From Silene latifolia (taxonomy: Eukaryota; Streptophyta; Magnoliopsida; Caryophyllales; Caryophyllaceae), in NCBI RefSeq assembly GCF_048544455.1, contig NC_133526.1:10804001-10868000 (forward strand): a stretch of 64,000 bases of DNA. Direction: 5' to 3'. Position numbers and translations under genes: made by a program. Shown one piece after another: positions 1-10,876 of the stretch; position 1 is the first letter of the stretch; every line of letters starts with the position of its first letter. The notes beneath the pieces are model-generated. The model saw only the letters and a program-made list of their open reading frames with translations, was not told the origin of the DNA and did not search any database.

Positions 1-1121
1 AGAAGTTCAATCCGTTCATATTGGGTTTCTGAGATTCGTCATTGATATATTTGCATCCATGTTCGTCATCATTCGTCATGTCTAGTCTAATTAATTGTTT
101 AGTTTGTCCCATTCGCCGATGTCACTAATTAATCATTCATTAACATCGACCCTTCACATAATTAATCCGCTTAATCCGTCTAAATTCCATGTTTTACTGT
201 TTTTATGACTTTAATCGCATGTAAATAATCCATTAATCACTTTCATCCGAGTAGATAATTTAATCGATCCATAAATTTACCAATTAACATTAACGGTTTG
301 CAGTTCCGGCTTCACAGCCAGAACTCACCCTTGGAACAGACGCAGCAACTGCTGCGCCTCTTCCAAAGGGCGCAGGGCCTGCTGCGCCTGTTCCAGGGTG
401 ATTTCTGTCTCTGAACTCCTTTTCTGCCTTGACGTAGTTTAATTAGTATACGTAGTATTCAACTAATATTCGTATTATCGCTAACTTCTGTTCGTTAATT
501 TATTTCTTTTATTTCTTTTATTCCTTTTTTTTATCAAATCATCCGTTTTAAAGGTATTTTCGACGTGAATCGCCTTTTCCGATGTAATTAATGTAATTTT
601 CATTATTGTAACTTATAATTATTGTTTTGAATCATTTGCTTGCTTCCACATGTAAATCAATATTACATCTTACTTCGACCAAATTGCATGATAAACTAAT
701 TGTTCACCGACTTAGTTAAATTCTCACATGCTAGGATTAATTCAATGGATGTTGCATTGCATTCATATAGCCGACAGTATATCAAGTACAAATAAACTCC
801 CTAATCATTAGTAGAGGCCGCTATCGAGGCGGGCGGGATTAGGTGTTCGATCAAAAGAGCTTCCTAATACGTACCCTCACCCCTTACTCCAGATCTCCGT
901 GAGCACCCGTGTTCATTGGCATCCACGAGAGTCATTCTAGACATAGAATGCTAAGGGTAACGATTGCTTAGTGTTCATGTCACTACTTTGTGTCTTGACA
1001 TGACACGAGGTATTCGAACGGTTCCAATTTCCCATAAAAATTGGTGGCGACTCCTTACAAAATGCAAACGCTTGTTTTCCGAGCACCCCCTCGCCAAGCG
1101 CCCCGGGCGGCCCACGTCCCA
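1..1121 (+). repeat. 5' LTR of E1, 3'-terminal part
   Basis: Nearly colinear with 16887-18006, including the shared AT-rich stretch, the paired palindrome (333-394) and the 'ggtggcgactccttac' segment near 1041. By comparison with the 3' LTR, roughly the first 1.3 kb is missing to the left. The terminal CA is placed near 1121, just before the primer binding site; the exact base is uncertain by a few positions because the two copies diverge there. Confidence 0.88.
333..394 (+). repeat. Tandem pair of ~31-bp imperfect palindromes (copy a)
   Basis: First dyad 333-364: left arm GGAACAGACGCAGCA, right arm TGCTGCGCCTCTTCC. The second dyad (365-394) follows head-to-tail. The same paired module occurs at 10877-10938, 14744-14805, 15975-16042, 16596-16656 and 17217-17280. 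See findings. Confidence 0.85.
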
Positions 1122-1126
1122 CGCTT

Positions 1127-1143
1127 TGGCGACTCATTGGGGA
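1127..1143 (+). other. Primer binding site of E1
   Basis: TGGCGACTCATTGGGGA lies a few bases after the LTR end and starts with TGG, the complement of a tRNA CCA end. TGGCGACTC-type sites are known from Ogre elements, where they pair with tRNA-Arg. The tRNA assignment is from family knowledge, not checked here. Confidence 0.65.
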
Positions 1144-1914
1144 TATACACTTACGTGTAGCTAGGGTGAAACTCGAACAAGGTTAGGGAATAAGTTTGTA
1201 CAAGACAATTGTCGGTTTTCATAACTCGGTCTTCCTAGACCGTTTAATTCGGCCTTCCTAGGCCCAACCCAACCCATTCGACCAATTGTCCCGTCTAAAC
1301 GGTCCTAATTCTTATTTGGGCCTAAGGATGGATAGCGATTGACGTCATCCATACCATGATGCTTACTCTTGTTTGTATCAAGGGCCTTCACTACTTGAGG
1401 AAATGGACTAGGAATCGGCCTTACTCTTGTTTGGCACGAGCCTCTCCACAGACTTCGGGTTTGATGGTTCGGTATGGCAACCCACCCTTTAAACCAAAAC
1501 CCTTCTAAATGCACTCAGCATCCCGTTATAATGCTTGTATAAATATGTAAACCTTACGTGACCACCATTTCAAAACAAATCATGACGAATTTTCAAAAAA
1601 TCAAAACCCAATTTCAATCAACAATTTCGAAAAAAAAAGGGCCTTTAATTAGCACAAAATCCGGTCAAAACTCTGTCCGTTTGTCGTAATTCGGGCCACA
1701 AGCCCATTTCAAACCTTACCTCGAGTCCACTCCTACAACTACACTACAGTTGGCTAAGACACACATTTTCAAAGACCTTGTCTTTTTTCAAAACTCACTC
1801 AACACAAGTGGCACACACCCACTTCACGAGTCAAAACTCTTCCTCTTTTAGCAAGTGTGATAGAATGGTCGATCGTGTTTTGATTCGTCGTCGATCTCTT
1901 ATCCAGTTTCCAAG
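1144..1914 (+). other. Untranslated leader of E1
   Basis: About 770 bases between PBS and gag with no convincing reading frame. The extra ORF that many Ogre elements carry upstream of gag is not visible here. The stretch has short low-complexity runs (for example near 1629) and nothing else I recognise. Confidence 0.6.
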
Positions 1915-2916
1915 ATGCCTGGGTCAAGTGATGAAACAAACCTCCAGCAACTTCAAGAAAATAGTGATCGAATCCTAGCCGCGATAGCCCAAATGCAAAT
2001 CACTCAAAAACAAACCTATGACCGCCTCGAACTTATCGAAGGCCGCATCTTTGATGTAGAGGGAAAGTTACCTTCTCCTGAAAAAGAAGTACTACAATTT
2101 TCTGATGATGAGTCTAAAGATGAGAGTCCTCTCCAAGGGACAACTACGGCCGAGAAAAGACTCCAATACCTAGAGGAGCAATTGATGTACCTTAAGGGGA
2201 ATGACATTTACAGGGAGAACAATCGTAAGTATGAAGCCGTCAATTCCAAATTGCCCACTAACTTTAGCATGACGGATATCCCTAAGTTTAAAGGACAAGA
2301 GAATCCTTTGAACCACATCCGCGCCTTCAAGGACTACATGTCTATCAAAGGCATCAAACCCGAGATGTTCTTAAGGATCTTTCCTTCATCTCTCGACACC
2401 ATCCCAAAGCAATGGTTCTACACTTTAGATCAAAAAAAGGTCGCCACTTGGGAGGACGCCGCCATCGAGTTCTCGAAACAATACGCGGATAATGCCGAGA
2501 TCCAAGTCAACATGCGCACTCTAGAGGTTCTTACCCAAAATGACAAAGAAGGATTCACCGACTTCCTGAGTAGGTGGAGGAAGACTAGTACCCAACTAGT
2601 TGAACGCCCGGATGAGGCCACTCTTGTGGAAAAGTTCGTGGACAATCTCAAGCCCATATATGCCAACCATTTGAGATATCAAAACATCAAAACCATCAAA
2701 GACTTAACTGTACTAGGGACGCGAATTGAGGACGACATCCGTAAAGGACTCTTGTCCAAAACGGTAGGTCGAGGATACCAAGGGTCCACAAGTCGTTCAT
2801 ACGGCTCTACTAGCAAGACCGACGAAGTTAACCTTCTCGAGCCATCCAAGAAAACTAGCCCACCAAGGAAGTTCACAAACCTTGGAGATACATACTCCAA
2901 CGCTCTAAAAGACTAA
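1915..2916 (+). CDS. gag: E1 gag, N-terminal and capsid part
   Basis: A 333-residue reading frame beginning at ATG 1915. Residues 1-115 are polar and probably coiled-coil, with heptad-like Leu/Ile and an acidic run (SDDESKDES). Residues about 120-280 match the retrotransposon gag (capsid) fold: a PKFKGQENPLNHIRAF block, then W-x-Y-like and 'FSKQYADN' motifs typical of Tat gag. The C-terminus is Ser/Thr/Gly-rich. It should form the virus-like particle. The frame ends at two adjacent stops (2914-2919), but the zinc knuckle lies downstream in the same frame. Local indels therefore appear to have split one gag-pro gene rather than this being its true end. Confidence 0.85.
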   Translation: MPGSSDETNLQQLQENSDRILAAIAQMQITQKQTYDRLELIEGRIFDVEGKLPSPEKEVLQFSDDESKDESPLQGTTTAEKRLQYLEEQLMYLKGNDIYRENNRKYEAVNSKLPTNFSMTDIPKFKGQENPLNHIRAFKDYMSIKGIKPEMFLRIFPSSLDTIPKQWFYTLDQKKVATWEDAAIEFSKQYADNAEIQVNMRTLEVLTQNDKEGFTDFLSRWRKTSTQLVERPDEATLVEKFVDNLKPIYANHLRYQNIKTIKDLTVLGTRIEDDIRKGLLSKTVGRGYQGSTSRSYGSTSKTDEVNLLEPSKKTSPPRKFTNLGDTYSNALKD

Positions 2917-2919
2917 TGA

Positions 2920-5076
2920 AGCAAGGTAAACTCCAACCCATTGGGCCTACTCCCGAACCGAAAGGAAGTCCAAATTCAGGATGAAAATTCCTACTGTGAA
3001 TACCATAGGGGCAAGGGGCACGATACAGAAAAATGCTACAAGTTGAAACACGTGCTTCAGGATATGATTGAAGACGGTCGACTCCCAATCCCACCAGGAG
3101 GTAAATCCAACAACACTCAGAATCCTCTTGGAGTTCTAGTGATTACAAGTGACGAATCTACCTTAGATTGCTCACATCTCATTTCTCCCACCGAAAATGA
3201 AATTCATGCAATTGAAAAAGAAAGACTCTACTCTACCATCTCCCCTACCATTTCCGACTTCATCGCATGGGCAAGGAGTGTAGATAGACAAGTGTGGGAA
3301 CTAGAGAATATGGTAACAAACTTACGTGATCCTAAGGCAACGCCTAAAGAACGCGTACCATGGACCTTCTCTCAAAACGCCACCATGCAAGAAGTAGTCG
3401 CCGTGGTCGACAAGCTAGTCAATCAAATCATACAACTAGAAAGTGACATCATGAGGATGAAGGAACTAGCTGCAATCAATGGGGTTTGGGCCGATGACGA
3501 CGAGGATGAGTATCTCATCGAAAACTCCTTAGTCAAAGAAATAGTCCAAAATGGCGAAGACCAAGATGTGGATCACCTAACTCGCTCGGGTCGTCCGTAC
3601 CAAAGCACCACTCAAAACGGTCCAACCAATGTCATCACACCAAATGACAACGAAGACGACCCCACCGATCATTTGCTCAAGCAATTACAGAAAACCAAGG
3701 CTGATCTTTCAGTCTGGCAACTAGTGGCAAGCTCATTTCCACATCGCCAAGCTTTACTGCAAGCTTTGGCCAAACTGAATGTAGCGCATAACTCTACTCC
3801 CGAAGATGTAGTCAACTTGGTCTTCCAAGAATCGCCGAGGTTAAGTAATCCTATTACTTTTTCAGATGAAGACTTGCCACCTTTTGGCGCTAGTCACAAC
3901 CTTGCTCTATACATCACCGTCATTTGTCTAAAGAAGAATGTGCCAATGACTTTGGTAGATGATGGCTCCGCGGTCAACGTCATACCTCTCAAAACGGCAT
4001 ACAAACTAGGCATGAAAGAGTCGGATTGGACTCCCACCAATCAAGGTGTACGTGCATACGACGATACACGACGAAAAGTGGTTGGACTTGCTAGCCTAAC
4101 CATAGCCACAGGACCAATCGAGCGAAAGGTCAACTTCCAAATAGTGGACATCGAAGCTTCATTCAACATACTTCTGGGAAGGCCTTGGATTCATGCTTCC
4201 AAAGCAGTAACATCCACCCTTCACCAAAAGATCAAGATCCCACTCAATGGCAAAGTTGTGACGATCACTTCGTCGCCTATCAAGGCAATAATTGAGAAGC
4301 AATCAAACAATCAAGTCCTTACGGATCCCGTATACGAACTTGGAGGCTTCCAAAGTGCAAATGTCATAGAAAGTGAGTTGGCACCCTTATATTATAATCC
4401 CTACTCTAACTTGGTGGTCAACCACATACTCAAAAATCAGGGATACTTCCCTGGAATGCCTTTGAACCCGATTCGGAAGAACACCTTCTCGCCATACAAG
4501 AAAGGCAACTCATCGAGAATACCACTTGGACTAGGATACAAACCCACAGCTGAAGAGGTTCTCGAAATGCTCGCCCAAGTCCAAAATCGCAAGTATGTAG
4601 GAGTCCAAATGAGGCCATATCTCCCCACCTTAAATGGTTACTTCGTTCAAGAAGGAAGTTCAGAACTCTTTCACGGGTTTCCCGAACCTTGGCATTACCT
4701 TGAGAGGAAGTTAGCCGGAATCGAGATCTTTCACGATTGCTACTTCATTCCTCCCGAAACGGTTCCTACCGTCAAAACCCGTCAAGCACCTTGCTTTGAC
4801 GAACAAGCCGTTAGCTTATTATTTGGAGAGGATCGATTCATTAGGGCCGCGCAGGATGAGATCATTACTATGATACTTCAGGACGATCACTTCAACCCCA
4901 CCGCATTGATCACAGAAATCGACACAAAGCAGCAGAAAGGATGGAGGAAATCAATCAAATGGACCAACAATCAAGGAAGACTCTTCAAGCTCACTCTTTT
5001 GAGAAGGAGAGATGTTCAAAGGAGAACCAGAAGACGACGAGTTCGAGTCGGAGTCGGAGTCAGAGTCGGAGTCTAG
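2920..5076 (+). CDS. E1 gag zinc knuckle plus aspartic protease
   Basis: Continues gag in the same phase after the double stop. There is no ATG near the beginning; TTG 2941 is only a computational start. A zinc knuckle of the form C-x2-H-x4-H-x4-C (CEYHRGKGHDTEKC, about 2995-3036) lies at the front, a Tat-type variant of CCHC. The retropepsin spans roughly 3860-4260, with active-site block LVDDGSAVNVIP and the flap-distal ILLGRPW near 4170-4190. The usual D-T/S-G triad appears as D-D-G-S, seen in other Tat proteases. The last ~25 residues (RRRVRVGVGV) are out-of-frame translation of a GAGTCG hexamer repeat, so a frameshift lies near 4990-5010. Function: capsid RNA binding and polyprotein cleavage. 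Confidence 0.82.
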   Translation, partial: SKVNSNPLGLLPNRKEVQIQDENSYCEYHRGKGHDTEKCYKLKHVLQDMIEDGRLPIPPGGKSNNTQNPLGVLVITSDESTLDCSHLISPTENEIHAIEKERLYSTISPTISDFIAWARSVDRQVWELENMVTNLRDPKATPKERVPWTFSQNATMQEVVAVVDKLVNQIIQLESDIMRMKELAAINGVWADDDEDEYLIENSLVKEIVQNGEDQDVDHLTRSGRPYQSTTQNGPTNVITPNDNEDDPTDHLLKQLQKTKADLSVWQLVASSFPHRQALLQALAKLNVAHNSTPEDVVNLVFQESPRLSNPITFSDEDLPPFGASHNLALYITVICLKKNVPMTLVDDGSAVNVIPLKTAYKLGMKESDWTPTNQGVRAYDDTRRKVVGLASLTIATGPIERKVNFQIVDIEASFNILLGRPWIHASKAVTSTLHQKIKIPLNGKVVTITSSPIKAIIEKQSNNQVLTDPVYELGGFQSANVIESELAPLYYNPYSNLVVNHILKNQGYFPGMPLNPIRKNTFSPYKKGNSSRIPLGLGYKPTAEEVLEMLAQVQNRKYVGVQMRPYLPTLNGYFVQEGSSELFHGFPEPWHYLERKLAGIEIFHDCYFIPPETVPTVKTRQAPCFDEQAVSLLFGEDRFIRAAQDEIITMILQDDHFNPTALITEIDTKQQKGWRKSIKWTNNQGRLFKLTLLRRRDVQRRTRRRRVRVGVGVRVGV

Positions 5077-5498
5077 AGAAGTCATTAGAGAGTCTACTCC
5101 TGTGGTCATCCCCACTCCCTTCGTTTCTCCTAGCCTAGCATCGAGTAGTCACAGTAGTTCGGAAATGCCCCAATTCTTTCCTTTACCGCCACCGACCATG
5201 GATCAGTTGGCTTCTTTGTTTCAACTTTACTCAAATTTTAATATGAATAAATCGAGTTACGCTTACTCTTTGCGTTATCTTGAGTGCAATTCATTTATGA
5301 TGATACTGAGGATGACCAAGACCCGGACTTGACCGAAATACCTCCCTACGTAGCCAAAGAAATATTACGGAAAGGGAAGGGGGACCGATGGTGAGGACAC
5401 CGAACCCATCAATGTAGGAACCGAACTAGAACCCAAAGAACTTAGGATAGGGACTACCTTGAGCTCTACCGAACGGGCCGACCTCATAAACCTCCTAA
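5012..5498 (+). other. Frameshifted protease-RT linker
   Basis: From 5012 the other frame encodes an acidic Glu-Ser repeat (from GAGTCG hexamers, about 5040-5075) and a Pro/Ser-rich linker up to about 5330. Several stops then separate it from RT. The upstream part of the RT module ('LSSTERADLINLLNEFKDVF', about 5461-5520) is readable. In Ogre elements the protease and RT frames are separated and joined by splicing; a short intron here is possible but I cannot demonstrate it. Confidence 0.5.
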
Positions 5499-7012
5499 AT
5501 GAATTCAAAGACGTCTTCGCTTGGTCCTATAAAGACATGCCAGGATCGACAGGGATATTGCGAACATAGAATTCCGATTAAGCCAGGTTTCAAGCACAGT
5601 GAAACGAAGCTCAGACGAATGAGAACAAAGTGGGCTCTAAAGATTAAAGAAGAAGTGGATAAGCAATTCAAAGCCGGGTTCATCAAAGTTTCCGAGTATT
5701 CTGACTGGGTAGCTAACATAGTACCCGTACCCAAAAAGGATGGGAGAATCCGAGTTTGTGTTGACTTTAGGGATTTGAACAAAGCGAGTCCAAAAGATGA
5801 CTTCCCTCCCTCACATCGACATATTGGTGGACAATCTGCGGACCACGCATTCTCGTCCTTCATGGATGGGTATGCGGGTTATAACCAAATCAAGATGGCC
5901 ATGGAAGATATGCATAAGACCGCGTTCGTCACCCAATGGGGAACCTATTGCTATACAGTAATGCCGTTCGGATTGATCAACGCCGGAGCTACATACCAAC
6001 GCACCGCAACTACACTCTTACACGACATGATGCACAAAGAAGTTGAGGTATATGTAGATGATATGATCGTCAAGTCCAAGGAGAGAGAAGGACATATTGC
6101 GAACCTTCGCAAGTTCTTCGCAAGGCTACGGAAGTACAACATGAGACTCAACCCTCAGAAATGCACATTTGGGGTGACGTCTGGTAAACTCCTAGGATAT
6201 GTCGTTAGCCAACGAGGTATAGAGATAGATCCTTCCAAAATCAAAGCTCTGATTGAAATGCCACAACCCCAAACAGAAAAAGAAGTCAGAGGATTCCTGG
6301 GAAAAGTTCAATACATAAGTCGATTCATATCGAAACTTACGATGATTTGCGAGCCTATCTTCAAGAAACTCAAGAAAACAGAACACACAATGTGGGATGA
6401 TGACTGTCAAAAGGCATTCAACCGAATCAAGGAGATATTGGCTAAACCACCAGTGCTCATGCCACCACAACAAGATCAACCTCTTGGTTTGTATCTCACG
6501 GTAACCGAAACCGCCATGGGTGCCATGCTAGCTCAAACCGTAGGAAGTGAAGAAAGAGCTATTTACTATCTAAGTAAGAAGTTCTTAGAATACGAGTGCA
6601 AATACTCACAACTCGAAAAGACATGTCTCGCTCTTGTGTGGGCAACAAAGAAGCTACGTCACTACATGCTTAGCTACTTCGTCAAGATATTCTCCAAAAT
6701 GGATCCAGTCAAATACCTCTTCGAGAAACCCGTCCTCAACGGACGCCTGGCAAGATGGACCATGATGCTCTCGGAATTTGACCTCAAATATGTACCACTG
6801 AAAGTGATAAAGGGTCGCGCCGTCGCCGAATTCTTCGCAGAAAATCCCATCGACGACGCACAAACCATAGATACTTGGTCATTTCCCGACGAGGATATAC
6901 TTCAAACAGATGTAGACTCCTGGGACCTATACTTTGATGGAGCATCAAACCTAAGAGGATTTGGAATAGGAGTGTTGCTCATTTCTCCCGAAGGTGAGCA
7001 TACACCGATTCT
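5499..7012 (+). CDS. E1 reverse transcriptase and RNase H
   Basis: Residues about 20-300 are a Ty3/gypsy reverse transcriptase: the VPKKDGRIRVCVDFRDLNKA block, a GYNQIKM motif, the YCYTVMPFGLINAGATYQR block and the catalytic YVDD (about 6051-6062). GKLLGYVVSQRGIEIDPSKI and FLGKVQYISRFI follow. The gypsy-type RNase H occupies about 6480-6800 (LTVTETAMGAMLAQ, YYLSKKFLEYE, YSQLEKTCLALVWA). The frame extends to 7181, but from about 7012 it is out-of-frame translation. Near 5815 the expected 'PLPHID' motif is disturbed (PPSHRHIGGQ), so small compensating indels are present. Role: copying element RNA into cDNA. Confidence 0.88.
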
Positions 7013-7294
7013 TTGTCAAACTCGACTTCGAGGTGACAAACAACGCCGCAGTAGTATGAGGCTGTCTAATTGGACTACAAGCAGCCGTAAGCTTAGGCAT
7101 CAAAAACCTCCGAGTGCATGGAGATTCGTCACTAATCATCAACCAAGTTACGGGATCTGGAAAATCCAAGTGAAAGCCTAGCACCCTATCAGGCTAGGAT
7201 AGACCAAGTCGCTCAATCCTTTGATCACGTAACCTACTTACACCTACCTCGAGAAGAAAATCAATTTGCAGACGCTCTTGCGAAACTTGCATCT
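6919..7294 (+). pseudogene. Archaeal-type RNase H domain of E1, frameshifted
   Basis: The stretch begins with W-D-LYFDGASN and GIGVLLISPEG (about 6925-6995), the hallmark start of the second, archaeal-type RNase H that Tat elements carry between RNase H and integrase. Reading then shifts near 7012 and again near 7055. Recognisable residues continue in other frames up to 'ENQFADALAKLASL' (about 7258-7300), which leads into the integrase frame. The domain is present but not readable as one protein. Confidence 0.7.
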
Positions 7295-8653
7295 TTGATA
7301 AACATGCCAGATTACATGATGGAAATGCCTTTGTGTATCGAACGACGGTCGGAGCCGGCTTATGTCCATCAAATTACCGATGAAGAAGAAATCGCACAGG
7401 AACCCTGGTTCCAAGCAATCCTGAACTTCAAGCTTAACGGTACCTATCCACCAGATATGGACAAGAGGGGACAACGAGCTATACGCCTATTGTCTTCACA
7501 ATACGTTCTCATGCAAGGAGAATTATACAAAAGAACACCTCTTGGTGTAATCCTACGTTGCCTTGATCATTCACAGGCACGAAAGGTGATGGAAGAAGTC
7601 CACGACGGAGAATGCGGTCCTCATATGAGTGGACCTATGATGGCAAAGAAAATCACACGTCTAGGGTACTATTGGACCACAATGGAATCCGATTGCATCA
7701 AATATGTGAGACATTGCCACAATTGCCAAATCTTCGGGAATGTACAACATGTCCCTCCTTCGTTGCTCTATACGATGACATCTCCTTGGCCATTCTCCGC
7801 ATGGGAAATTGACATAATTGGGAAAATAACCCCAGCAGGAACAGGAGGTCACTGTTTCATTCTAGTAGCAATTGACTACTTCACCAAATGGGTAGAAGCG
7901 GCTTCCTACACCGCTCTTACGGCCAAAAATGTAGCCAAATTCATCCAAAATAACATCGTCTGTCGATATGGTTGCCCACATGAGATCATCAGTGATAATG
8001 GGTCCCACTTCCAAGCCGAAACCGAACAATTGCTAGCCAAATACAAGATCAAGCATCACCACTCTTCGCCCTATAGACCACAGACTAACGGCGCGGTAGA
8101 AGCGGCTAACAAGAATGTCGTCACAATCCTCAAGAAAATGACTGACAATTATAGAGATTGGCCAAGCAAAATACCCTTCGCTTTGTGGGGGTATCGAACA
8201 TCCGTCAGGACGCCCACTGGGGCTACTCCTTTCTATTTGACTTACGGCATGGAAGCCGTACAACCAGTCGAGCTAGAAATACCATCCCTGCGCATCCTAC
8301 TAGAGAGTCAAATCCCAGAGGCCGATTGGAAGAGGGATAGATACGAAGAACTCATCCTCCTGGATGAACGAAGGCTTCGTGCCTTACATAATGTCCAAAC
8401 ATATCAAGCACGTATCAAACGAGCTTTCAACAAAAGGGTTAGGCCAAGAAATATCAAAGAAGGAGATTTAGTTCTCAAATCAGTCAGAGCTCTTTTACCT
8501 GTCGACCCAAGGGGAAAGTTCAAACCTAACTGGGCCGGACCATATCTAGTCAAATCGATACTCCCAGGGGGTGCGGTTAGAATAACAGACCTAGATGGGA
8601 ATGAGTTCTCAAACCCCACAAATCTCGACCAACTGAAACGATACTATGCCTAG
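7295..8653 (+). CDS. E1 integrase
   Basis: A 452-residue frame. The first ATG (7295) is internal to the ancestral polyprotein. An N-terminal H-H-C-C zinc domain spans about residues 100-150 (HDGECGPH...CIKYVRHCHNCQ). The rve catalytic core follows, with all three acidic residues visible: D in AWEIDIIG, D in IISDNGSHF, E in QTNGAVEAANK. The C-terminus has the GPYLVKSILPGGAVRI block and ends LDQLKRYYA, the usual tail of Tat pol. This is the best-preserved enzyme of E1. It would insert the cDNA into the genome. The tag follows at 8651-8653. Confidence 0.9.
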   Translation: MINMPDYMMEMPLCIERRSEPAYVHQITDEEEIAQEPWFQAILNFKLNGTYPPDMDKRGQRAIRLLSSQYVLMQGELYKRTPLGVILRCLDHSQARKVMEEVHDGECGPHMSGPMMAKKITRLGYYWTTMESDCIKYVRHCHNCQIFGNVQHVPPSLLYTMTSPWPFSAWEIDIIGKITPAGTGGHCFILVAIDYFTKWVEAASYTALTAKNVAKFIQNNIVCRYGCPHEIISDNGSHFQAETEQLLAKYKIKHHHSSPYRPQTNGAVEAANKNVVTILKKMTDNYRDWPSKIPFALWGYRTSVRTPTGATPFYLTYGMEAVQPVELEIPSLRILLESQIPEADWKRDRYEELILLDERRLRALHNVQTYQARIKRAFNKRVRPRNIKEGDLVLKSVRALLPVDPRGKFKPNWAGPYLVKSILPGGAVRITDLDGNEFSNPTNLDQLKRYYA

Positions 8654-9192
8654 AATAGGGACAAAAACGCACCTCGCGTAAACCTACGTGTCGCTCTTGT
8701 GGCACTAAATAAACGGCCCCTGGCCCATTTGAATGTCACTATGCTCGTGCATCTTGGCAAACTTGTCATCCTCATATCATCAAACAAACTAAATTCGCAC
8801 CTCCCGAGTAAGCAAAGGCTCATGCTTATTTTCTATGTTCATTAACAAGCTCTTGCTTCGAACAATTATTCTTTTACATTTACTCGAACTACGCGCAAGG
8901 GTTTGATTTCGCTTTCTTAAAAGTGAATACGTAGGCAATCCTTCACGGGATTCAACCCACCATTATATTTAAAATGTAAATAGAAGGACATTTGCATTGC
9001 ATTTGAAATTCGACAAGAATAATTAAAGAAAATCACAACGGTTTCATAACCACTTAACCCTTTTTATTTCATTCAATTTCTGATAATAATAATACGGAAA
9101 ATAATAAAAATAGACTAGGCTAGGATTCTAAAAATCCCTCCTTTCTTATTACAACAATAATAATAATAATCAAATAATAAATAAAACTTGGG
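8654..9192 (+). other. Spacer between integrase and antisense gene
   Basis: AT-rich non-coding sequence with A/T trinucleotide-like runs near 9090-9180. No RNA gene or long frame seen. It separates the convergent ends of the sense pol gene and the antisense accessory gene. Confidence 0.5.
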
Positions 9193-9992
9193 CTATTCCT
9201 CCATCTTTCCTTTGCCCTTGTCGTTCTTGTCATATTTCTTGTCACGACCTCGAGCCGGGCGCTCTTGCACCACTTCAGACCTAATCACCAACGGTCTTTC
9301 TCGAGGCCTGACTTTTCCATTCTTGCCAACCACCATCTCTCGTGATGGAGTAGTCTTGATTTCTTGAAGGATGAATGACTTGGAACCCGGCTTCTTCTTC
9401 TCCTTCAGTCAGATGCTTCTCCTTCTCTTTCTCTCCCTCGCGCACCTTGTAGTCAACGGGCTCGCGCTTCCTCAGTCTTTCGCGCTCTTCCGAAGTTGAA
9501 GCCTTCCTCCACATCAGATAAGAGTCCGACACCCACAAGGCATTGGAGGAGAAATTCAAGAACCACATGTTTCTTTGGGCCCACTTCATAGCCCACTCTC
9601 TTCGGCTCTCTGTAGTAAGCGCCATAGCAACCTGCGGAACGGTGTCGAGCCTAGGGATCACCTGCTTCAACCCGACTTGCCTCATCAATCTCTCAGGAAA
9701 GATGCATACCATAAACTCCAAACCAGGAATGCGCACGGACCTAGTAGGATCCAAAGAAGACACTCCAGTGACAGACTTGAGGTGCCACCACGGAACGATC
9801 CATCTGATCAGCGGGCCATCATCATTCTTCAGCTTATTCTTCCAATAATCGCAGACCCGGGTGAAGTCCACCATGTACAGCCGTGTCCTCATCGAAATCA
9901 TACGGGCATGATAGGAAAGTGCATGAACTGGGGGCTCGAGCAATCGGAGCCGTTCCATGAGCCAAACCTACCAAAAACAGGTATTAGACACC

Positions 9993-10026
<34 letters not shown>

Positions 10027-10726
10027 GAAAAAAAAAAAAAAAAAAAAAAAAAAACAAAAAAAAAACGAAAAGAAAAAAAGAAGGGTGTCTTTTACCTGTA
10101 GGATAACGGGACTCCCCAAAAATGGAAGATCGCGGTTGGATTTCCTATTGTCCAAGCCCAAGATGATCTCCCCCAAACATAGACAAGTGGGCTCTGCGCG
10201 CTCCCATTTGCTCAATAAGGCCCAATAGACGAGGATCACCTCTCAAATCTTCATCAACATGTCCCTGAAAGACATAAACATAAAGCAAACAGAAGCCAAA
10301 TGCTCTCCTCCTAGCAACATAAGAGACAGTAGGGTCGGCCCTGTTGATGAATCGGTCTATAAAATCTAGCATCCTCACGCCTTTCGGAGTAACAAGGCGA
10401 TCTACCTCAAGTCTAGTAAGTCCAAGCAAATCTCTAAACTTGCTCTTATACCCCTGAGCAGTAGAAGGGATGGCAGGTAAATGTTCGGGGTCCCATCCGC
10501 CAATAGCAGCAATTTCCTCCGGAAAAGGACAAATATCACCTCCTGGGAACGCAAAAACATGGTAATTTGGGTCCCAATAATCAAGGCAAGCGTCCAAGAA
10601 CGGTTTTACAACCTTAATGAGTTTCAAACTCAGCAAGGACCCAAGGTTATAAGCACCCATGTCATGTTTCTCAATGTTCGAAAACTCATTAGTCCATTCC
10701 TTCAAACGAATCTCTAGGGTATTCAT
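9193..10726 (-). CDS. Antisense accessory gene 1 of E1: DUF7745-like protein, two exons
   Basis: Start ATG at 10726 (- strand). Exon 1 (10726-10096) encodes a globular domain: MNTLEIRLKEW, a 'FLDACLDYWDPNYHVFAF' block, GGDICPFPEEIAAIGGW, and YVARRRAFGFCLLYVYVFQG. I match it from memory to the plant DUF7745 / plant-mobile-like family often annotated in Caryophyllales genomes. A GT-AG intron (10095-9968) with an extremely T-rich tract on the coding strand joins in frame (VILQ/VWLMERL) to exon 2, which has a basic/acidic KE-rich tail ending near 9193. One indel near 10200 and another near 9300 shift the frame. Function is unknown; related ORFs occur antisense in Tat elements. Confidence 0.65.
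9994..10079 (+). repeat. A-rich tract (T-rich on the gene strand) in intron
   Basis: About 86 bases of almost pure A interrupted by a few C and G. It lies within the intron of the antisense DUF7745-like gene, where it would act as an extended polypyrimidine tract before the acceptor. Confidence 0.8.
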
Positions 10727-10826
10727 AATGATAATTTTCTCTTGAAAATTTATTGAGAGTTTTTATGTGTGAATCGACGAAGAAGAGACGGAAGAATTAT
10801 ATGATTTAAAGCTTCGTCGACGTTTC

Positions 10827-10834
10827 TATTTATA
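10827..10834 (-). promoter_or_regulatory. TATA box of antisense gene 1
   Basis: TATAAATA on the - strand, about 100 bases upstream of the ATG at 10726, in the context AGTATAAATAG. The E1 LTR TATA box (16138-16145) has the same context. Confidence 0.6.
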
Positions 10835-10876
10835 CTATTTGCTGTTTCCAAAAATCCGTCAGAACCGACCTGCTTG

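Noticed and set aside
9575..10228. 217-residue + strand frame with a poly-Lys stretch
   Set aside because: Shadow of the antisense DUF7745-like gene; the Lys run is the intronic A tract.
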